Of a stretch of 64,000 nucleotides of DNA, positions 56,774 to 64,000 are shown piece after piece. The position numbers were made by a program, and so were the translations under genes. Source of the DNA: Chloroflexota bacterium (GTDB lineage: Bacteria > Chloroflexota > Limnocylindria > Limnocylindrales > CSP1-4); the NCBI GenBank assembly GCA_016191395.1, contig JACPOS010000017.1, forward strand, positions 124,001 through 188,000, read 5' to 3'. Every line of letters begins with the position of its first letter. The stretch's first letter is position 1. Below the pieces are notes generated by a model. It searched no databases and was not told where the DNA came from. It was given only the letters and a program-made list of their open reading frames with translations.

Positions 56774-59536
56774 TCAGTCGAGCAGCGCCTCGAGGTTGAA
56801 GCGCCAGATCCCGCGGCCGTGGGTCGCGGCGTAGAGGTAGCCGTCCGGGCCAACCTCGACGTCCGTCGTCACGGTGACCGGGAGCGCCGTGCCGAGCCGG
56901 AACCAGGTCCCCGAGGGACCGGGAGTCCGGTACACGACACCGAGGTCGGTGCCCACGACGAGCCCACCGTTGGACAGCACCTTGATGCTGTTCGCCGGGA
57001 CATCGGGGAAGTCACCGCCGGCCGTGTTGTCGAGCGAGGTCCAGGTCGCACCGTGATCGGTGGACTTGAACACGTGCCCGACGCCCGCACCCGGGCCCTC
57101 GGTGAAGCGGCGGCTGAAGCCGTTCATCACCACGTACAGGTTGCCGGAGCCATCGACGGCGGCGCCGCCGACGTACCGGTTCGGGATGCCGGCAGCCTCG
57201 AGATTCGCCGACGACACAGGCTGAGTCCAGGTCCAGACCCCCGCCACGTAGTGCCCGACGGCGATGCCTCGGGTGAAGCCGCTGTTGTTGCACGTGCCGC
57301 ACCAGCCGGCGATGGCCCATTCGCCGTTGTAGGCCATGGCAGTGGCGACCTTGGTCGGGTCCGCAAAGGTATAGACCTTCGTCCACTCGGAGCCGGACCG
57401 GATGGCGAAGCCCTTCTTCTGGAACCAGATGGAGTTGCCGCCGGCAAGCCAGTTGTTGATGTTTCCGGCATCGGCCACGAACGGCGCGATGAACCGGGCA
57501 TTGATGTCCGGGGGCGCGACCTTGAAGGTCGTCGACTGGGACAGGTCGAGGAAGGCGTTGGGGTTCGTGACCGGGTCCGGGTTGGCGCAGGTCTGCGTCA
57601 CCGAGAGTGACAGGACCACGTACTCCTGGAGGATGTTGCAGCCGTCGTTCGGGTCGACGAGGACGTCGCCGCCATCGCCGCCGAAGTTGGAGCTCATCTT
57701 GGCGCCGCCGATCCGGTAGATCGAGCCGCCGTTGTCCTGCAGTCCACCGCTGATGATCACGCCGCTACCCGCGGGCGTCCGCGGGTTCGCGCCGTTGGCA
57801 TTTCCGATGCCCACCGCGTAGTACTGGAGGGCGTCGATGGTGCCGTCATTGAGGCTCTGCCAATCGGTGGCGTTGCCGTTCTTGTTGACGGAGCCGTTCA
57901 GCGGCCGGCGGTAGACGCCACCGTCGTTGCCGGCGAAGAAGTACTTGACGCCGTTGTACGTGCCGACCGCCGCGGAGTGCTGGTCGGGGTGCGTCGTCTG
58001 CGGGCAGCGGTTCGGCGTGCCGGTGTTGGGCGGGTACAGCGAATCGGGTGCCCAGCAGGGGAAGTAGAAGTTCCAGTACGGCCCGACGGTGGTCCAGGTC
58101 GAGCCGCCGTTCTTCGTCTCGTAGATCTCCTCGAGCCCGGCGTAGACGTGGTTGGCGTCCGTCGGGTCGACGAGCAGGAACTGGTTGTACCAGCTCTGGA
58201 TGCCGGGGCCGTAGCCCTTGCCGCCGACGCTCTGCTTGAGCGCGGAGCCGGCGTTCGCGAGCTTCGTGGACTCCGCGATCTTGGTGTACGGCCCGGCGAT
58301 GGACCCGCTGTTTGAGACATAGATCCCGTCGAGGTAGCTGTTCACAGTTCCGACTGGCTTCTGCAACAGGATCGGGGACTGGTTCATGACGTACAGCTTC
58401 TGGCCGTCGGAAGACCAGGCGAAGCTGACGTTGCCGATGTCCTTGGGGTTGATCGCGCCGCCCGGGTTGACCTTGGTCCAGGTCGCGCCCGCGTCCTTCG
58501 ACTCGTAGAAGCCGTTGTAGGCATCTCCGTTGCGCCAGCCGGCCGCGGCGATGATGTGGGAGGCGTTCGCCGGGTCGACGGCGATGTCGTTCACGATGTT
58601 CTTGTACGCCGCGTTGGGGTCGCCCGCGCTCGCGCCGCCCGGCATGAACGCCGGGTTCGGGGCGAAGGCGAGGGTCCAGGGGCCGGCGTTCGTGTTGTCG
58701 GCGTGGGACCAGACGCCCCGCAGCGTGGCGGCCCAGACCTTGCCGCGGCCGTCGAAGCGAAGGGCGTTGATGGTCGTGCTCTCGAGCTCCGTTCCGCCGA
58801 CGCGGTCGCTCGGAGCGAACGTGCCGGAGGTCGGGCTCGCGAGGCGGTAGACGCCGCTGCCCACGTAGCTCGTGCCGCCCGTGTTGGCCTCGCCGGTGGC
58901 GTACCAGAGCGCGCCGTCAACGGCCGCGATCTGGAGGTCGCCGGACGAGAGCGAGGGAAGCGAATCCGCGATCGGGGTCCAGTTGCCGCCGCCCTGCGAC
59001 GAGCGCCAGACGCCGCCGTCGGCGCCGCCGACGTAGACATGGCCGCTGTTGTCGGCCGCGAGGGCGGTAATGCGGCCCGTTACGAGGCCGGAGCCGCCGC
59101 TGGAGTTGGAGTAGTAGTCGCGGTACATCGGATCATCCGCGTCGTACCGGACGGCGGTGACGTCCGTCCAGGTGCCGGCGATCGGGGTCAGGGCCGTCAG
59201 CTGCGCGAACGCCGTGCTGTACGCGCCGGGGGCGACGATGCCGGGGGCCGTGCGGGCCTCCGCCCACTGGGCGGCGATGGTGGCCGCCTCGGCGGACTCG
59301 CTGGCTGCGCCACCCTGGACGGAGCCTGCGACCATCTCCTCGAACGGCTTCGACTCGCCTGCCTTGGCGGCCTCGGCGGCCTCGCCGGCCTCGTCGAGGA
59401 AGTCCCGGGCGACACGCGGAAGGCCGTTGTCGCTGGCGGGGGGGTGGATCATGCCGGCCACGGTCAGCGCTGCGCCGACCAGGACCAGCACCGCCGCGAA
59501 CACGAGGACGCGGCGGAACGTCAGTGAATTGGTCAA
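56774..59536 (-). CDS. large exported BNR/sortilin-like repeat protein (about 920 aa)
   Basis: N-terminal TM/signal (RVLVFAAVLVLVGAALTVAGMIHPP); repeated GGVWRSSQGGGNWTPI, SKDAGATWTKV, TKNGGSTWTTVGP, KSTDHGATWTSLD motifs; probable TTG start at 59536 with GGAGG upstream. Confidence 0.8.
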   Translation of the reverse strand: MTNSLTFRRVLVFAAVLVLVGAALTVAGMIHPPASDNGLPRVARDFLDEAGEAAEAAKAGESKPFEEMVAGSVQGGAASESAEAATIAAQWAEARTAPGIVAPGAYSTAFAQLTALTPIAGTWTDVTAVRYDADDPMYRDYYSNSSGGSGLVTGRITALAADNSGHVYVGGADGGVWRSSQGGGNWTPIADSLPSLSSGDLQIAAVDGALWYATGEANTGGTSYVGSGVYRLASPTSGTFAPSDRVGGTELESTTINALRFDGRGKVWAATLRGVWSHADNTNAGPWTLAFAPNPAFMPGGASAGDPNAAYKNIVNDIAVDPANASHIIAAAGWRNGDAYNGFYESKDAGATWTKVNPGGAINPKDIGNVSFAWSSDGQKLYVMNQSPILLQKPVGTVNSYLDGIYVSNSGSIAGPYTKIAESTKLANAGSALKQSVGGKGYGPGIQSWYNQFLLVDPTDANHVYAGLEEIYETKNGGSTWTTVGPYWNFYFPCWAPDSLYPPNTGTPNRCPQTTHPDQHSAAVGTYNGVKYFFAGNDGGVYRRPLNGSVNKNGNATDWQSLNDGTIDALQYYAVGIGNANGANPRTPAGSGVIISGGLQDNGGSIYRIGGAKMSSNFGGDGGDVLVDPNDGCNILQEYVVLSLSVTQTCANPDPVTNPNAFLDLSQSTTFKVAPPDINARFIAPFVADAGNINNWLAGGNSIWFQKKGFAIRSGSEWTKVYTFADPTKVATAMAYNGEWAIAGWCGTCNNSGFTRGIAVGHYVAGVWTWTQPVSSANLEAAGIPNRYVGGAAVDGSGNLYVVMNGFSRRFTEGPGAGVGHVFKSTDHGATWTSLDNTAGGDFPDVPANSIKVLSNGGLVVGTDLGVVYRTPGPSGTWFRLGTALPVTVTTDVEVGPDGYLYAATHGRGIWRFNLEALLD

Positions 59537-59679
59537 AGCCAGGTTTCCTCCACCTGCATGTCGTCGTTCGACGACCTTCCGTGCCTCCTCCGGCACCGGG
59601 CGTTGGCCGAGTCTAGTCCTGCAGGCAGATCCGTGGATATCGGTCCGGTGCCGGATCGCACCGCCGATTCGACCGGAGG

Positions 59680-60612
59680 TCAGCCGAGGAGCGCGCGGAC
59701 CTCCGGCAGGCGGTCGATGGTCTCGTGATCGAAGGGTGCCGGCATGCGCACGATGACCGTCGAGAAGCCGAGGTCGAGATACGGCTGGAGGGTCGCGGCG
59801 ATCGTCGCCGGCGAACCGAGCAGCAACGGAACGCCACCACCACCGTCGGTGATGCCGTTGAAGTCGAGCTGTCTGGCGCGTGCGGCCTCGGCGGCCTTGA
59901 CGGTGTCGCGGATGATGGTGGGGAAGCTGACAGTCAGCTCGATCGTGGACATGTCCCGACCGGCGTCCGCGCAGTGCGCGGCGAGGATGTCGAGATAGCC
60001 CTTCAGCGTGTCGATGTCGCCGCTGGTGTTCCACGCATCCGCGTGGCGCGCGACCGTTCGCAGGGTCTTCTTCGGCCCGCTGCCGCCGACCAGGATCGGG
60101 AGATGGGCCTGCACGGGGCGCGGCTCGCACAGCGCGTCCTTCAGCGTGTAGAAGCGGCCCTCGTGGCTCACGAGCTCCCCGTCGAAGAGGCGGCGCATCA
60201 GCGGCACCGCCTCCTCCAGCTTGTCAAGGCGCTCGCCGACGCTCGCGCCGAAGTCGATGCCGAAGGCCTCGTGCTCGCGCTCGAACCAGGCGCCGCCGAT
60301 GCCGAGGATGGCCCGCCCGTCCGAGACGTGGTCCAGCGTGACCGCGAGCTTCGTCGTCACGCCCGGATTGCGGAACGTGTTCGCACCGACCATGAGGCCC
60401 ACTCGGACGCGCTTCGTGATCGCGGCAACGGCGGTCAGGAGCTCCCAGCCCTCGAAGATGGGCTGCTGCCAGGGGCCCTGGATGGCGAGCAGGTGGTCCC
60501 ACGTCCAGATCGAATCCCAGCCGGCGGCCTCGGCGGCGAGGGCCGAGTCGCGGTACTCCGGCCACGTCGTGGACTGGGGCCACAGCTGCAGCCCGAACTG
60601 GACGCGTGCCAT
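59680..60612 (-). CDS. LLM-class F420-dependent oxidoreductase
   Basis: VQFGLQLWPQSTTWPEYRDSALAAEAAGWDSIWTWDHLLAI...ILGIGGAWFEREHEAFGIDFG. Confidence 0.93.
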   Translation of the reverse strand: MARVQFGLQLWPQSTTWPEYRDSALAAEAAGWDSIWTWDHLLAIQGPWQQPIFEGWELLTAVAAITKRVRVGLMVGANTFRNPGVTTKLAVTLDHVSDGRAILGIGGAWFEREHEAFGIDFGASVGERLDKLEEAVPLMRRLFDGELVSHEGRFYTLKDALCEPRPVQAHLPILVGGSGPKKTLRTVARHADAWNTSGDIDTLKGYLDILAAHCADAGRDMSTIELTVSFPTIIRDTVKAAEAARARQLDFNGITDGGGGVPLLLGSPATIAATLQPYLDLGFSTVIVRMPAPFDHETIDRLPEVRALLG

Positions 60613-60619
60613 GGGACGC

Positions 60620-61048
60620 CTACTCCTCGAGGTGGTCGTGGACGGCGGTGATGCGCAGCCGGAACGAGATCCGCTCCTGGGTCCGGAAGCTGGCGACGCT
60701 CTCGTCATCGTCCTCGTCGTAGCGGACGGCGAGGGACACGATGTCCTCGCGGGCGGTGGCGACGTCGTCGATCACCTGCTCCACGACGACCTGCAGCCCC
60801 ACCCAGCGCATCGCGTCCTCGGGGTCCGTGACGGCAAGGGACGCCCGACCAGCCGCGCGCAGCTCCGCCGGCCAGCGCCGCGGACTCCGGCTGTTGACCA
60901 GGATCCGGTCGTCCGGCTCCAGCCGGAACCAGATCACCGCCTGGTGCGGCGTCCCGTCGGCACCGGCGGTCGCGAGCGTCGGGTAGAGCGGCTTCTCGAG
61001 GAACTCGCGGACACGCTCGGACAGGGGTGCCGGAGGTGGGAGGTCCAT
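60620..61048 (-). CDS. pyridoxamine 5'-phosphate oxidase-fold protein (possible F420-dependent)
   Basis: VREFLEKPLYPTLATAGADGTPHQAVIWFRLEPDDRILVNSRSPRRWPAELRAAGRASLAVTDPEDAMRWV. Confidence 0.85.
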   Translation of the reverse strand: MDLPPPAPLSERVREFLEKPLYPTLATAGADGTPHQAVIWFRLEPDDRILVNSRSPRRWPAELRAAGRASLAVTDPEDAMRWVGLQVVVEQVIDDVATAREDIVSLAVRYDEDDDESVASFRTQERISFRLRITAVHDHLEE

Positions 61049-61300
61049 CGCCCGGATGGTACGGCGGGGAGCCGGCCACTGCGGAGATCGTGCTCGGTGC
61101 GTCGAGGTGCAAGCGTGCACCAGAGTTTCGGTAGCACCGGCGAACCCGCCGAGACCCGGCTTCGCATGGCCCTCGACGGCTGGATCGAACCGCAGACGCA
61201 CGGTGCGATGTCTGCAATGGCCACGTGACGGTCGTGCCGGGTCGACGCACGCCCGCCGCCCGCCCTAGCGTGCCTTCGATGCACGATCGTCCGTTGGCTC

Positions 61301-61969
61301 CTACGCCAGGCGCTCGCCGGCCTCGATGGGGATGTCCAGGCGGTTCTCCGGTGGCGCGAGCGGACAAGACCATCGCGGGTCGAACGCGCACGACGGGTGG
61401 AACGCGAAGTTGAAGTCGAGGATGAGCGAGTCTGGTGCCGTTCCGGCGCCGAGATCCGCGCTCTTCGCGGTGTCCAGCAGGTACCGGCCTGCGCCGTACG
61501 TCTCGCGGCCGTTCGTCGCGTCGCGGAACGGGAGGAACAGGCCGCCCGCGTAGCCCGCCATCCAGTAGAGCCCCAGCCTCCGCGCGCCTTCGGGGAACGG
61601 CACCGCCACCCGCCCGATCCGTGTGAACGCCTCCTCGCCGCCGGTGCTGATCGGGAGGGCGAGGCTGAAGCCCCCGAATCCGGGAGCCACGGTCTCCACG
61701 GGGTCGGACTCCACGGCCACCTCGAATCGCAGCCGCGGATCGTATGGCCAGTGCCGCGCTCGGAAGGACGCGCGATCCGCGACCGGGACCGGCGACTGCG
61801 AATGACCGCGGAGGAGCTCCTCGCGCGCCTCGCGCCAAAGCTGCCACGCGGCGGACGGGTCGCGAGCGGCCTGGGCGCGGACGGTCGCGTACAGGTCGGA
61901 GACGCGCCGGCGCCACTCGGCCAGCGCAAGCCGCTCGGCCGCCGTCGGCTCGCCGCCGGTCTTGTTCAA
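61301..61969 (-). CDS. DUF1684-family protein
   Basis: FTRIGRVAVPFPEGARRLGLYWMAGYAGGLFLPFRDATNGRETYGAGRYLLDTAKSADLG...LDFNFAFHPSCAFDPRWSCPLAPPENRLDIPIEAGE; start uncertain. Confidence 0.85.
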   Translation of the reverse strand: MNKTGGEPTAAERLALAEWRRRVSDLYATVRAQAARDPSAAWQLWREAREELLRGHSQSPVPVADRASFRARHWPYDPRLRFEVAVESDPVETVAPGFGGFSLALPISTGGEEAFTRIGRVAVPFPEGARRLGLYWMAGYAGGLFLPFRDATNGRETYGAGRYLLDTAKSADLGAGTAPDSLILDFNFAFHPSCAFDPRWSCPLAPPENRLDIPIEAGERLA

Positions 61970-61982
61970 GGGTGGCCGGCGG

Positions 61983-62354
61983 TCAGGCGCGGCGGCGGCC
62001 CATCCCGCGTACGACGATGAAGACGCCGAGCAGGATGAGCCCGGGCGGCCAGACGTCGTCCCACGGCACATTCGGCATGTCCACCTTCAACGTCACGTCG
62101 GCGAGGAACCACAGCCCGGCCGCAAGGACGATGAGGCCCCACAACCGGACGGCCGTCTCCCCGGCACGCTGGATCGTGGGGTCGTTGGCCAGTCGCTGGC
62201 CGGCCGCCTCGGCCTCCCGCCCCAGCCGCTCGCCGGCGGCGCCCATCTCGCGCCCGAAGCCCTCGACGCGCTGCTCGAACGTTGGCTTCGGCGTTATGGT
62301 GTCGGCACGACCCGCGCCTGGAGCTGCGTTTGGATCCGGCGTTGCTTCCGTCAT
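61983..62354 (-). CDS. hypothetical membrane-anchored protein
   Basis: N-terminal helical region and two TM-like segments. Confidence 0.6.
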   Translation of the reverse strand: MTEATPDPNAAPGAGRADTITPKPTFEQRVEGFGREMGAAGERLGREAEAAGQRLANDPTIQRAGETAVRLWGLIVLAAGLWFLADVTLKVDMPNVPWDDVWPPGLILLGVFIVVRGMGRRRA

Positions 62355-62449
62355 CGCGGTCTCCTCCAGCCGATCGGAACGCAGCGATCATCGTATTCCG
62401 ATCCGCGACTAGAATCCGCGGGCACATCGGCTCGCGGGAGGTAGGCGCA

Positions 62450-63298
62450 TTGGCACACCAGGCCGAGATCGGGGTCTTCGGCGGCTCCGGTTTCTACTCG
62501 CTGCTGGAGGACGTCCGCGAGGTCAAGGTGGACACGCCGTACGGCGCGCCATCCGACTCCTTCTTCCTCGCCACCGTCGCGGGTCGTTCCGTGGCGTTCC
62601 TCCCGCGCCATGGGCGCAGGCACACGATCCCGCCGCACAAGATCAACTACCGGGCCAATGTCTGGGCGATGCGCTCGCTCGGCGTGAAGGCCGTGATCTC
62701 GCCCTGCGCCGCGGGGTCGCTTCAGCTCCACGTCAAGCCGGGTGACTTCGTGGTCTCCGACCAGTTCGTCGATCGAACGCGGAACCGGGTCGACACGTTC
62801 TACGACGGCCCGATCGTGACCCACCTGTCGTCCGCGGACGTCTACGACCCGGTGCTGCGCGCGCTGGCGGTCCAGACGATCAAGGATCACGGCATCGAGG
62901 TCCATGACGGCGGGACGGTGGTCGTCATCTCCGGCCCGCGGTTCTCGACCAAGGCGGAGTCGAAATGGTTCAGCGACGCCGGCTGGGAGGTCATCAACAT
63001 GACCCAGTACCCGGAGGCATGGCTGTGCCGCGAGCTCGGGATCGCGGTCGTGAACATCGCGCTCATCACGGACTACGACGCGGGCGTCCACGAGGGCACC
63101 GAGGCGGTGGACGCGATGAGCGTCCTCGAGGTCTTCGCCCAGAACGCGGACCGCATCCAGAAGGTGGTGCTGGATCTCATCGGCCGCTTCCCGGCGGATC
63201 TCGACGCCCTGGGCGCGGCCGCCGCGCTCGGTCCGACGCGCGGCGACGGGCACACGATCTCGCCCGAGGACATCCGGCTGTTCGAAACGGGGCTGTGA
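62450..63298 (+). CDS. mtnP: S-methyl-5'-thioadenosine phosphorylase
   Basis: IGVFGGSGFYSLLEDV; FLPRHGRRHTIPPHKINYRANVWAM; DQFVDRT; NMTQYPEAWLCRELGI; TTG start after GGAGGT. Confidence 0.95.
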   Translation: MAHQAEIGVFGGSGFYSLLEDVREVKVDTPYGAPSDSFFLATVAGRSVAFLPRHGRRHTIPPHKINYRANVWAMRSLGVKAVISPCAAGSLQLHVKPGDFVVSDQFVDRTRNRVDTFYDGPIVTHLSSADVYDPVLRALAVQTIKDHGIEVHDGGTVVVISGPRFSTKAESKWFSDAGWEVINMTQYPEAWLCRELGIAVVNIALITDYDAGVHEGTEAVDAMSVLEVFAQNADRIQKVVLDLIGRFPADLDALGAAAALGPTRGDGHTISPEDIRLFETGL

Positions 63299-64000
63299 CG
63301 CTTCCGATCGGTGTCTCGCTCGGGACGATCGGCGCGACGGCGTCGTGGTGGCTCGAGAGTGCACGGCGGCTCGAGGCGGCCGGCTATCGGACGGTCTGGG
63401 CGTGGGACCACTTCGTGGGCGGCAAGGACAGGTCCGTGCCGGTGCTGGAGCAGTGGACGATCCTCGCGGCGGCGGCCGGTGCGACCTCCCGGATTGGCAT
63501 CGGGACGTTCGTCACGAACGTCATGAACCGCCACCCCGCCGTGGTCGCGCGCATGGCGGCGACGCTCCAGGCAGCGAGCGGTGGGCGACTGACGGTTGGC
63601 ATCGGGATCGGCGGGAACGAGGCGGAGCACCGGGCGTACGGCATCGGGTTCCCCGAGGTCCCCGAGCGCGCGGATCGCCTCGAGGAGGCGGTGCAGGTGA
63701 TCACGGCGCTCTGGACCGGCGGGCCGGTCACGCGGCCAAGTCCCTTCTACCCGCTCGCGGATGCCCACGCGGTCCCCGTGCCGGAGCCGGCTCCGCGGCT
63801 GTTGATCGGCGCGGCGTCGCCTCGGGGCCTGCGAATCGCCGCTGCGCACGCCGACGGCTGGGCCGCCGAGGTCGGGGATTTCGAGCGCCTCATGCCGGTC
63901 TACCTGGAGGCCCTGGCGGCTGCGGGCAGGTCGCGCTCGGATGCGTGGATCGCCGTCGGATTCGGGTCCGGGAAGAGCGGTCAGGACGTGCTGACCGACA
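63295..64000 (+). CDS. LLM-class F420-dependent oxidoreductase (3' truncated by window edge)
   Basis: GTG start; TLPIGVSLGTIGATASWWLESARRLEAAGYRTVWAWDHFVGGKDRSVPVLEQWTILAAAAGATSRIGIGTFVTNVMNRHPAVVARMAATLQAASGGRLTVGIGIGG; open to window end. Confidence 0.93.
   Translation, partial: MTLPIGVSLGTIGATASWWLESARRLEAAGYRTVWAWDHFVGGKDRSVPVLEQWTILAAAAGATSRIGIGTFVTNVMNRHPAVVARMAATLQAASGGRLTVGIGIGGNEAEHRAYGIGFPEVPERADRLEEAVQVITALWTGGPVTRPSPFYPLADAHAVPVPEPAPRLLIGAASPRGLRIAAAHADGWAAEVGDFERLMPVYLEALAAAGRSRSDAWIAVGFGSGKSGQDVLTD

Overview
High-GC bacterial chromosomal window. Gene content (F420 biosynthesis, several LLM-family F420 oxidoreductases, deoC/ALDH) suggests a Chloroflexota- or Actinobacteria-like host; this taxonomic guess is inference only. 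I annotate about 65 protein-coding genes. No rRNA, tRNA, CRISPR array, prophage or transposase was recognised. Main blocks: gltX and proS; a dispersed phosphate regulon (OmpR-type response regulator, PiT transporter, DUF47/PhoU-like protein, histidine kinase, pstSCAB-phoU); an arsenic block (arsR, small ORF, arsM, arsC) whose arsC overlaps phoU; deoC with one intact and one catalytically degenerate aldehyde dehydrogenase; several ABC exporters; a cofE-cofC-cofD cluster; adenosine deaminase; an FTR1-type iron permease; trxB; and mtnP. Most interesting items: (i) 11-bp-period Pho-box-like arrays upstream of pstS and of an unknown small ORF; (ii) arsC translationally coupled to the pst operon, with no arsenite efflux gene visible; (iii) a DNA-ligase-like protein that has lost the nucleotidyl-lysine; (iv) an ALDH-like pseudoenzyme; (v) a lipoprotein with a C-terminal Hint-like domain; (vi) clean palindromic operators, including two sharing the core ACCCCCNGGGGGT; (vii) an unexplained long inverted repeat at about 31.96-32.05 kb. 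All calls were made by eye from sequence and translations; no database search was run.
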